Shown piece by piece: positions 8,091 through 14,245 of a stretch of 16,931 bases of DNA (within the stretch, counting starts at the first letter, position 1; each line of letters opens with the position of its first letter). The notes below the pieces were generated by a model. That model saw only the letters and a program-made list of their open reading frames with translations, was not told where the DNA came from and did no database searches. The position numbers and the translations under genes are program-made. The stretch is from the NCBI GenBank assembly GCA_964522445.1, contig CAZFUY010000069.1, positions 1-16,931 of the forward strand, given 5' to 3'. The DNA is from CAZFUY01 sp964522445 (GTDB taxonomy: Bacteria; Pseudomonadota; Gammaproteobacteria; SZUA-229).

Positions 8091-8684
8091 TTAAAGAACA
8101 AAGCTCTCTATACGTAAACGTTCTCGATTAATTTGCAACCACTGTAAAGCAATAATAGGCATAGCTGAACTTATACGGTCTGTAGACAGTAAATCTACAA
8201 TTTCTTCATAATCATAGACAGAAACTTTAATATCTTCACCCTCTTCATCCAGGCCATGTACACCACCAACATCCGTGCTATCTATTAAACCGCACATTAA
8301 ATAAATTTTTTCTGAACAACCACCCGGACTGGAATAGAATGAATGAATTGACTCAAAGGCATGCACTTCTACTCCAGCCTCTTCCATACACTCGCGCCGA
8401 GCAACATCTTTAATAGACTCATTTTTTTCAACAACACCAGCAACAATTTCCAGTAACCAGGGGCCTTGCTCATCTGCAATAGCACCCACTCGAAACTGCT
8501 CGATCATGACCACTTTGTCATGCGCAGGATCATATAAAAGCACCGCAACCGCATCACCCCGATGCAGGAGTTCACGAACAATTTCAGTTTCACCACCTTC
8601 ATATAAATCATGCTTTAGCTGATATTTATCAACAGTGAAAAAACCTGAGTACATTTGTTCTTTTTTAACTAAAACCCACTTCAT
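8091..8684 (-). CDS. nudF: ADP-ribose pyrophosphatase (Nudix hydrolase)
   Basis: This 197-residue cytosolic enzyme hydrolyses ADP-ribose to AMP and ribose 5-phosphate, clearing a reactive NAD breakdown product. The Nudix box spans residues 83-105: G83, then E89, then RRECMEEAGV, with R97, E98, E101, E102 and G104 in place (consensus GX5EX7REUXEEXGU; Cys99 fills the hydrophobic position). The ADP-ribose subfamily signature follows with the Pro-Gly-Gly segment HSFYSSPGGCSEKIYLM and later GLDEEGEDIKV. The C-terminal IIALQWLQINRERL closely matches E. coli NudF as I recall it, and the length is also similar. A good RBS (AAGG) lies upstream of the ATG. The upstream gap (8685-8926) is divergent from the small plus-strand gene and contains a MITE-like repeat. 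Confidence 0.95.
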   Translation of the reverse strand: MKWVLVKKEQMYSGFFTVDKYQLKHDLYEGGETEIVRELLHRGDAVAVLLYDPAHDKVVMIEQFRVGAIADEQGPWLLEIVAGVVEKNESIKDVARRECMEEAGVEVHAFESIHSFYSSPGGCSEKIYLMCGLIDSTDVGGVHGLDEEGEDIKVSVYDYEEIVDLLSTDRISSAMPIIALQWLQINRERLRIESFVL

Positions 8685-8777
8685 TGATCTACCTTGGATT
8701 ATTGTGGTTATTTATTAAGCTAGTATTTTATTAAAGCTTTGCACGAGATACAGTTATAAAAAACTAACCACATTTTT

Positions 8778-8862
8778 GTCATTCCTGTGTGCTTTTAGCG
8801 AATCTAATGACTTAAAAGCTTTAGGGTCACTGAGTCCTGGCTCAAAAGCATACCGGGATAAC
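8778..8862. repeat. MITE/REP-like dispersed repeat, copy 1
   Basis: The element begins GTCATTCCTGTGTGCTTTTA and ends AAAAGCATACCGGGATAAC. The reverse complement of the end (GTTATCCCGGTATGCTTTT) matches the start at most positions, giving imperfect terminal inverted repeats of about 20 bp. A central block (GGTCACTGAGTCC) corresponds to GGTCACTAGATCC in the second copy at 14151-14233. It encodes nothing and lies between divergent genes, ending shortly before a candidate promoter of the plus-strand gene. Confidence 0.7.
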
Positions 8863-8867
8863 GGGGT

Positions 8868-8897
8868 TTGTTTTGTGCAAAGGTCTCTTATTATAAC
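8868..8897 (+). promoter_or_regulatory. Candidate promoter for the small hypothetical gene at 8927
   Basis: TTGTTT (8868-8873) is separated by 18 bp from TATAAC (8892-8897), followed by about 29 nt to the ATG. A purine-rich AGAGG lies about 8 nt upstream of that ATG and is a reasonable RBS. Both promoter hexamers are only fair matches. The candidate begins just past the end of the MITE-like element. Confidence 0.3.
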
Positions 8898-8926
8898 TAT
8901 TTTTACGCTGTGTAGAGGCAACAAAT

Positions 8927-9211
8927 ATGCTTGATCATCTGCAACAATATATTGGCCGTGAAATCACTTATAAAGGCTCTCGTTGCCAGTTAATTGAAAT
9001 ACTGGAAGACGGCCCCGCACTGGTATTTATGTGCCTTGAACACACCACCACAATACAGTCAGATCAGCATGGTGGCGCTCATCGCCGTGTCCATGAAACA
9101 CACACTGTTCCCTGTTTGAGTGAAATTCATGAAGACCTGCATCCTGTTGTAAAAGAAGTTTTACCTGTTGAGATTCATGCCAGGTTACTTTCATTCTTGC
9201 TTAGCGTCTGA
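8927..9211 (+). CDS. Small conserved hypothetical protein, His-rich
   Basis: This 94-residue protein is the only convincing plus-strand gene. It is soluble-looking, with no signal peptide or TM segment. The first half (ITYKGSRCQLIEILEDGPAL) reads like a small beta-barrel or OB-like fold. The middle is His-rich (SDQHGGAHRRVHETHTVPC); in all there are nine His and three Cys residues. I recall similar short unnamed proteins in other gammaproteobacteria but cannot assign a function. Metal binding is possible from composition only. It is supported as real by an AGAGG RBS, a candidate promoter and protein-like composition. Its last 37 bp overlap the 3' end of pyrD on the opposite strand, so neither gene has room for a terminator between them. 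Confidence 0.72.
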   Translation: MLDHLQQYIGREITYKGSRCQLIEILEDGPALVFMCLEHTTTIQSDQHGGAHRRVHETHTVPCLSEIHEDLHPVVKEVLPVEIHARLLSFLLSV

Positions 9212-10218
9212 ACACAGTCATGCACTAATTCTGGCCCCTGATAAATAAAACCCGTATAAATTTGCACAAGACTTGCACCCAGTCGCATTTTATTTAGCGC
9301 ATCTTCACCACTAAAAATACCCCCCACCGCTATCACCGGGATTTTATTTTTCAAATGTGCCGCAATGACCTGTAATACATGATCAGATTTATCACACACT
9401 GGCTTGCCACTTAGACCACCCTGCTCATTCCCCTGATTAAGATTTTCAACACCATCACGTGACAAGGTTGTATTGGTCGCAATAACAGCATCAATTTTAT
9501 ATTTGATAAATGTAGCGGCTACAGATTCAATTGCATCATCATCCATATCTGGTGCAATTTTTACAGCCAGTGGAACATAATGATGATATTGATCTGCTAA
9601 TTTTTTCTGTTCTTTTTTTAAAGCCGATAACAGATCATCCAGAGCTTCGCCAAACTGTAAATCCCTTAAACCTGGCGTATTTGGTGATGAAATATTTACT
9701 GTAATATAATCAGCATAAGGATAGACTTTCTGTAAACAGATTAAATAATCATCCACTGCTTTTTCTTCTGGTGTATTTTTATTTTTACCAATATTAATAC
9801 CCAGCACACCCTGATAATCCGCCTCTTTAACTCGCTCAACTAAATAATCAACACCCAGATTATTAAACCCCATGCGATTAATAATAGCGCCCGCTTCTGG
9901 CAAACGAAATAATCGAGGCAATGGATTTCCCGGCTGAGGCAAAGGCGTTACTGTGCCTATTTCAATAAAACCAAAACCACAACTGGATAACGCCTGAAAG
10001 TAATCACCATTTTTATCCAGGCCCGCGGCCAGGCCGACAGGATTTGGAAAATCTACGCCCATTACTCGTGTTGGTAATAGTTGTTTCTTACCAAAAAATA
10101 AATAACTTAATTTAAACTGATCGACTAGCTTTAAACCTTTTAATGAAAGATTATGAGCTTTTTCTGCGTCCAGCTTAAATAGTAAATTTCTTAATAAGGG
10201 ATATAGATTTAATCCCAC
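9175..10218 (-). CDS. pyrD: Dihydroorotate dehydrogenase (quinone), class 2
   Basis: This 347-residue FMN enzyme oxidises dihydroorotate to orotate and passes electrons to ubiquinone at the inner-membrane surface, the fourth step of pyrimidine synthesis. The N-terminal amphipathic helices (LYPLLRNLLFKLDAEKAHNL) are the class 2 membrane-docking region. FMN and substrate motifs follow: NPVGLAAGLDKNGDYF (59-74), GFIEIGTVTPLPQPGNPLPR (83-102) and NRMGFNNLG. The catalytic base is Ser178 in VNISSPNTPGLRDLQ, matching Ser175 of E. coli. Later come VKIAPDMDD, ATNTTLSRDG and VGGIFSGEDALNKMRLGASL. The start is GTG, supported by a strong AGGAG six bases upstream. It follows recJ on the same strand, but a large inverted repeat lies in the 145-bp gap. 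The 3' end overlaps the convergent small gene. Confidence 0.97.
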   Translation of the reverse strand: MGLNLYPLLRNLLFKLDAEKAHNLSLKGLKLVDQFKLSYLFFGKKQLLPTRVMGVDFPNPVGLAAGLDKNGDYFQALSSCGFGFIEIGTVTPLPQPGNPLPRLFRLPEAGAIINRMGFNNLGVDYLVERVKEADYQGVLGINIGKNKNTPEEKAVDDYLICLQKVYPYADYITVNISSPNTPGLRDLQFGEALDDLLSALKKEQKKLADQYHHYVPLAVKIAPDMDDDAIESVAATFIKYKIDAVIATNTTLSRDGVENLNQGNEQGGLSGKPVCDKSDHVLQVIAAHLKNKIPVIAVGGIFSGEDALNKMRLGASLVQIYTGFIYQGPELVHDCVQTLSKNESNLA

Positions 10219-10252
10219 TTTTTTCTCCTGAATTAAAAAAACCGAACCAATC

Positions 10253-10333
10253 TGTAGGGTGGATCAAGCGAAGCAGATCCACCAGAGTAATTTAGCACAT
10301 TTGGTGGATCCGCTTCGCTTGATCCACCCTACA
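10253..10333. repeat. Twin REP-like palindromes forming one large inverted repeat (BIME-like)
   Basis: Two 31-bp arms (10253-10283 and 10303-10333) are inverted copies of each other with one mismatch in 31, separated by a 19-bp spacer. Each arm contains its own palindrome: GGTGGATC, a 10-bp loop with AAGCGAAGC, then GATCCACC. A single copy of the same unit occurs at 14002-14033. The structure sits between recJ and pyrD, both on the minus strand. On the plus strand a run of seven T follows the right arm directly, so it could terminate antisense transcription. On the minus strand the T-run is about 11 bp further on, so it is a poorer terminator there. Confidence 0.88.
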
Positions 10334-10363
10334 TTTTTTTCTTATTAATCTTTTTTTATAAAG

Positions 10364-12097
10364 CTAAACACTCTCAAAATACTCAACAATTAACTGCGCA
10401 GTTTTTTTATTTCTAAATTCATTCACATCCAGACGATAAGCCGCATGAATAAAGCCATCCGATTCTTCCAGCTGACTGGCTTCTGTATTAAAAGCAATAG
10501 CATCTATTAGCGCATCAGATTCTGCTGACACCAGTTGCATTTTTAAATGCTTCTCACCAACAACTCGCCAGTTAGCCACTTCAAAATCACCATCAAATGT
10601 TGGCTCAGGAAAATTTTGCCCCCATGGCCCTGCCTGACGAATTGATTCAGCTAACTGAAGATTAATATCATTTGATTCTAACTCACCATCAGAATCGATA
10701 ACACCCTGCAGTGCTTCATCAGATAATTGCAATAAAGCCTCATTATTAAAAGCCTGTTTGAATTCCTCAAAACCAGATTCTTTTAAAGTTAAGCCCGCCG
10801 CCATTGCATGACCACCAAATTTTTTAATCAGCCCCGGATGCTTTGTTGAAATAGTTTCTAATGCATCACGAATATGTAAACCTTTTATGGAACGTGCAGA
10901 CCCCTTTACTTCATCATCACCCGTTTTAGCAAACGCAATAACGGGGCGATTAAATTTTTCTTTTATACGTGATGCAAGAATACCAATAACGCCCTGATGC
11001 CAGTCAGCATCATATAAACACAGGCCTTTTGGCATCTGCTGCTGCGACAGATTTTCTAATAAAGGCTGTAAGCTTGCCATCGCCTGTTGCTGCATATCCT
11101 GTTCAATTTCTCTACGGCTACAATTTAACTCATCCAGCATCTGTGCAATCTGCATTGCACGGCTCATATCATCTGTTAATAAACATTCAATCCCCAAAGA
11201 CATATCTTCAAGCCGACCCGCAGCATTTAATCGTGGGCCAATAGCAAAACCAAGATCAGTTGAAACAACATTTGAAATATTTCTGCCTGCCACATTAAAA
11301 ATAGCCTGAATACCCACACAACATTGTTTGGCACGAATACGTTTTAAACCCTGTGAAACAAGAATGCGATTATTTTCATCTAAAGGCACAACGTCTGCCA
11401 CAGTTCCCAGAGCAACCAGATCTAATAACTTTGCCATATTAGGTTGTGGTCGTTGCTCATTAAACCAGCCTGCATCACGCAAGCCCTGCCGTAAAGCCAG
11501 CATGACATAAAAAATAACACCAACACCGGCCAGATTTTTACTTGGAAAATCACAGCCGGGTTGATTAGGGTTCACAATGGCATCCGCATTCGGCAATTGT
11601 GAACCCGCCAGGTGATGATCAGTTACCACAACCTGTATACCCGCCGCTTTTGAAACTGCTACACCCTCTATACTGGATACGCCATTATCAACTGTTATAA
11701 TCACATCGGGTTTAGATTCTTTTGCGACTTCAACCAGCTCGGGCGTTAGGCCATAACCAAAATCAAATCGATTAGGTACAAGATAAGATATTTTTTCAGC
11801 ACCCATCATTTTTAATGCTCGCATACATAATGCAGTGCTGGTTGCACCATCGGCATCAAAATCACCTACTATTAAAATAGCTTTATTATTTTTAATAGCG
11901 TCTATAAGAACAGGAATAGCTTTATCTAAACCTTTTAACGCCTGCAAGGACAACAGATGCTCTAATGAATAATCAATTTGATTTAATGACGACACACCTC
12001 GATGTGCATACACCTGTTTTAAAACGGGGTGTAAATCTGATTCTTTTATTTCATCAGATATATTTTGTTCAAGTCGATGGATTGTTCTTTTATGCAT
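10364..12097 (-). CDS. recJ: Single-stranded-DNA-specific 5'-3' exonuclease RecJ
   Basis: This 577-residue DHH-superfamily nuclease degrades single-stranded DNA from the 5' end in RecF-pathway recombination and in mismatch and base-excision repair. Motif I is ILIVGDFDADGATST (D79, D81, D83). Next come VIITVDNGVSS (D137), the DHH motif VVVTDHHLAGSQLPNADAIV (D160, H161, H162) and LVALGTVADVVPLDENN (D235). GPRLNAAGRLEDM links to the second half. The DHHA1 domain has GVIGILASRIKEKF and KFGGHAMAAGLTL (GGH 428-430), and the C-terminal OB-type domain includes PWGQNFPEPTFDG. Length and motif order match E. coli RecJ. Its ATG overlaps the end of the RpfE-like gene by 8 bp, implying translational coupling. 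Confidence 0.97.
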   Translation of the reverse strand: MHKRTIHRLEQNISDEIKESDLHPVLKQVYAHRGVSSLNQIDYSLEHLLSLQALKGLDKAIPVLIDAIKNNKAILIVGDFDADGATSTALCMRALKMMGAEKISYLVPNRFDFGYGLTPELVEVAKESKPDVIITVDNGVSSIEGVAVSKAAGIQVVVTDHHLAGSQLPNADAIVNPNQPGCDFPSKNLAGVGVIFYVMLALRQGLRDAGWFNEQRPQPNMAKLLDLVALGTVADVVPLDENNRILVSQGLKRIRAKQCCVGIQAIFNVAGRNISNVVSTDLGFAIGPRLNAAGRLEDMSLGIECLLTDDMSRAMQIAQMLDELNCSRREIEQDMQQQAMASLQPLLENLSQQQMPKGLCLYDADWHQGVIGILASRIKEKFNRPVIAFAKTGDDEVKGSARSIKGLHIRDALETISTKHPGLIKKFGGHAMAAGLTLKESGFEEFKQAFNNEALLQLSDEALQGVIDSDGELESNDINLQLAESIRQAGPWGQNFPEPTFDGDFEVANWRVVGEKHLKMQLVSAESDALIDAIAFNTEASQLEESDGFIHAAYRLDVNEFRNKKTAQLIVEYFESV

Positions 12098-13112
12098 GAG
12101 TCACTATAAAATTTTTAAGGGGTTGTGTTTTTTTCCAGAATTTTCTTAAACTATTTTTAGTTATTTTAAAAAGCTGGCCATTTGCAGAATACAGATTAAT
12201 TTCAGTTATGAATCCCTTTTTTAAATAATTGTTTAATGGCTCAATCCATTGCTGACAAATAAAATCTATCGCATCTGAGCAGGCTTGAACATCACCATAA
12301 CTTGCTGCACCCATAACATCATCTAAAACAATTAATCCATGGCTCTTATGTTCCAAAAGATGATCAATTGAAGTATCAACTGGAACAATTTTACAGGCAG
12401 AAGATATTGCCAAACCCTGTGCAACAGGTTCATTTGTCATAACCCAGTTATAGGACGCTGTTGCTGGCAATTGATTTGATAATCCCTCACCCCACAACCA
12501 TAAACTGTTTATGGTTAGCTTCCCCTGTTGTTCACGTTGCGCATTAACATCATGCATATGAAATAACATTTGCGCTTCATTTAAAAAACTTCGCCACTTT
12601 AAAGCATACTCACCTTCGGGTAAAAAGTGATTTACATTACGCCCCACTGAATTTTCTAATCTTGTCGTTTCTATATCAAGCTGCTGTTCTGAATATAAAT
12701 ACCAGCGATAAGGATGAGTTGATAGCAGTTTTACACCATCCTCTTTAAAATGCGCATTAAAAGCATCAACCAGTGCATCTGCTTCAGATTGTAAAATATC
12801 AAGCTGCTGGTGATCAATTAAAATAGCATGATCTAAATCCGCTTTAAAATGTACCGGGTCTGCCCTTAACCAGAAACCTTTACTGCAATCACATTGATCA
12901 GTTAACGCAGAGGCATGGGTTATAGAATAATTTTTATCAATAGAAAATAACTCCGCTAACTGAGCATAATAATTATTAGCTGAAGTTTGAGTTTTATTAC
13001 TGCGCGATAACCATTTGCTCAAAACACGGCAGTCGGGTAATTCTATACTGGATTCTTTTAATTCAGGCAATGGGCCGAGTAATCCCGGGATGACTAATGA
13101 CAATATACTCAT
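12090..13112 (-). CDS. RpfE-like conserved protein (COG4255 type)
   Basis: This 340-residue cytosolic protein has no signal peptide or TM segment. Landmarks are LVIPGLLGP at the start, GFWLRADPVHF (79-89), GRNVNHFLPEGEYALKWRS (157-175), a histidine-containing helix (EAQMLFHMHDVNAQRE), and SLWLWGEG (203-210). A C-terminal segment (ITEINLYSANGQLFKITK) ends in a basic aromatic stretch. I recognise these as the family named after Xanthomonas RpfE, which also lies beside recJ. Similarity to cofactor-independent phosphoglycerate mutases has been noted for COG4255, but I see no clear catalytic set here and the molecular role is unknown. The gene follows rlmB by 43 bp and its stop lies within the recJ start region (8-bp overlap), so the two are probably co-translated. 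Confidence 0.78.
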   Translation of the reverse strand: MSILSLVIPGLLGPLPELKESSIELPDCRVLSKWLSRSNKTQTSANNYYAQLAELFSIDKNYSITHASALTDQCDCSKGFWLRADPVHFKADLDHAILIDHQQLDILQSEADALVDAFNAHFKEDGVKLLSTHPYRWYLYSEQQLDIETTRLENSVGRNVNHFLPEGEYALKWRSFLNEAQMLFHMHDVNAQREQQGKLTINSLWLWGEGLSNQLPATASYNWVMTNEPVAQGLAISSACKIVPVDTSIDHLLEHKSHGLIVLDDVMGAASYGDVQACSDAIDFICQQWIEPLNNYLKKGFITEINLYSANGQLFKITKNSLRKFWKKTQPLKNFIVTHA

Positions 13113-13155
13113 ATTTACGTGGCGTTTTCTTTTGTTTTTTCTTTTGTTTTAAATC

Positions 13156-13908
13156 TTAAACATCAACCACACGTCGCTGACGCACCGCCTCAAATAAGCA
13201 AACGCCCGTAGTCACTGAAACATTCATGCTTTCAACCTGCCCTGCCATTGGTAGCTTAACTAACTGATCACAATTTTCTCGCGTTAAGCGACGCATGCCT
13301 TTTTCTTCTGCACCCATCACAATGGCAAGTTTGCCTTTTAGATCAATATCATAAAGCTCAGCATCTGCCTCGCCTGCTGTACCAATAATCCACACATCGG
13401 CATCTTTTAACTGTTTTAATATGCGCGCCAGATTAGTAACCTGAATAAAAGAAACAGACTCAGCTGCACCACAGGCCACTTTTCTAACTGTTGGGGTTAA
13501 ACCTGCGGCACGATCTTTAGGAGCAATAACGGCATCAACACCGGCTGCATCTGCGGTGCGCAGGCAAGCGCCTAAATTATGAGGGTCCTGTACGCCATCA
13601 AGAATCAATAAAAACACATCATCCTTTTTAAGCAATTCACTTAATGAGGTTTCTGATTGTGCAAGCAGATTACGATACCTTGCGGCAATACCCTGTGTTT
13701 TACGACTATTACAACGTTTCTCTAAATCTTTTTTCTTTACATGCTCAACTGATATGCCCTGACGTTTTACTTCATCCGTTAAGTATTTAATACGTTTGTC
13801 GTGACGATTTTCTTCAACCCACAATTCAAGAATATTAGCCGGATCATTTTTTAGTGCCGATTCAACGGCATGAAAACCAAAAACGATTTCTACTTTATGT
13901 TTTGCCAC
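13156..13908 (-). CDS. rlmB: 23S rRNA (guanosine-2251-2'-O)-methyltransferase
   Basis: This 250-residue SPOUT (SpoU/TrmH) enzyme methylates the 2'-OH of G2251 in the P-loop of 23S rRNA using S-adenosylmethionine. The N-terminal RNA-binding domain includes GFHAVESAL and RKTQGIAAR. The three SpoU motifs follow: DPHNLGACLRTADAAGVDAV (108-127, N111 and R117), IVMGAEEKGMRRL (196-208) and LPMAGQVESMNVSVTTGVC (219-237), which form the knotted cofactor pocket. Length and motif spacing match E. coli RlmB. It lies downstream of rnr on the same strand, as in many gammaproteobacteria. The repeat-filled 337-bp gap between them may weaken co-transcription. Confidence 0.96.
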   Translation of the reverse strand: MAKHKVEIVFGFHAVESALKNDPANILELWVEENRHDKRIKYLTDEVKRQGISVEHVKKKDLEKRCNSRKTQGIAARYRNLLAQSETSLSELLKKDDVFLLILDGVQDPHNLGACLRTADAAGVDAVIAPKDRAAGLTPTVRKVACGAAESVSFIQVTNLARILKQLKDADVWIIGTAGEADAELYDIDLKGKLAIVMGAEEKGMRRLTRENCDQLVKLPMAGQVESMNVSVTTGVCLFEAVRQRRVVDV

Positions 13909-14001
13909 TTATATTACTCAGTTATTTCTCGTATGCGAATTTTGCATAAAAAGGATTACCAAACAAAAAATTTACTAACTGTCATTCCGAGCGCCGCTAA
14001 C

Positions 14002-14033
14002 TTTGGTGGATCCGCTACGCTTGATCCACCCTA
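14002..14033. repeat. Single REP-like palindrome
   Basis: A 26-bp hairpin unit (14005-14030) pairs GGTGGATC with GATCCACC around the loop CGCTACGCTT. With its flanks TTT and CTAC it matches the right arm of the twin element at 10253-10333 at every position but one (A for T in the loop). The first unit of the 13-bp tandem array begins in the last bases of this palindrome. Confidence 0.85.
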
Positions 14034-14146
14034 CTTTTCTAACCTATTTTTCTAACCTATTTTTCTAACCTATTTTTCTAACCTATTTTTCTAACCTACT
14101 TTTCTAACCTGCTTTTCTAACCTGCTTTTCTAACCTACAAAACTAA
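14030..14146. repeat. 13-bp tandem repeat array, nine units
   Basis: Nine consecutive 13-bp units fit this span exactly. Units 1 and 6 are CCTACTTTTCTAA, units 2-5 are CCTATTTTTCTAA, units 7-8 are CCTGCTTTTCTAA, and unit 9 is a diverged CCTACAAAACTAA. The four central copies are identical, which suggests recent slippage or unequal exchange. It is not a CRISPR array: the period is too short and there are no spacers. Copy number may vary between strains. Confidence 0.93.
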
Positions 14147-14150
14147 CCCA

Positions 14151-14233
14151 TCATTCCCGCATGCTTTTAGCGGGAATCTAGCGATATAAATATTAAGGTC
14201 ACTAGATCCATGCTAAAAACATGCAGGGATGAC
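14151..14233. repeat. MITE/REP-like dispersed repeat, copy 2
   Basis: It begins TCATTCCCGCATGCTTTTAG and ends AAAAACATGCAGGGATGAC. The reverse complement of the end (GTCATCCCTGCATGTTTTT) pairs with the start over about 20 bp with few mismatches. The interior GGTCACTAGATCC matches copy 1. Its position 12 bp past the rnr stop means the rnr transcript would end in, or run through, a stable hairpin. It could act as a transcription terminator or mRNA 3'-end stabiliser, though no U-run follows directly. Confidence 0.78.
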
Positions 14234-14245
14234 AGAGCTATGAAA

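Larger units (their letters stand above)
13909..14245. other. Repeat-filled intergenic region between rlmB and rnr
   Basis: This 337-bp gap contains no credible gene. From left to right it holds about 70 bp of AT-rich sequence upstream of rlmB, a short remnant GTCATTCCGAGCG (13981-13993) like one end of the dispersed element, a single REP-like palindrome, a 13-bp tandem array, and a complete MITE-like element ending 12 bp before the rnr stop codon. It is both the 3' flank of rnr and the 5' flank of rlmB. I see no clear rlmB promoter. Confidence 0.8.

Noticed and set aside
14030..14146. Tandem repeat considered as a CRISPR array
   Set aside because: Units of 13 bp abut directly, with no spacers and no cas genes nearby.
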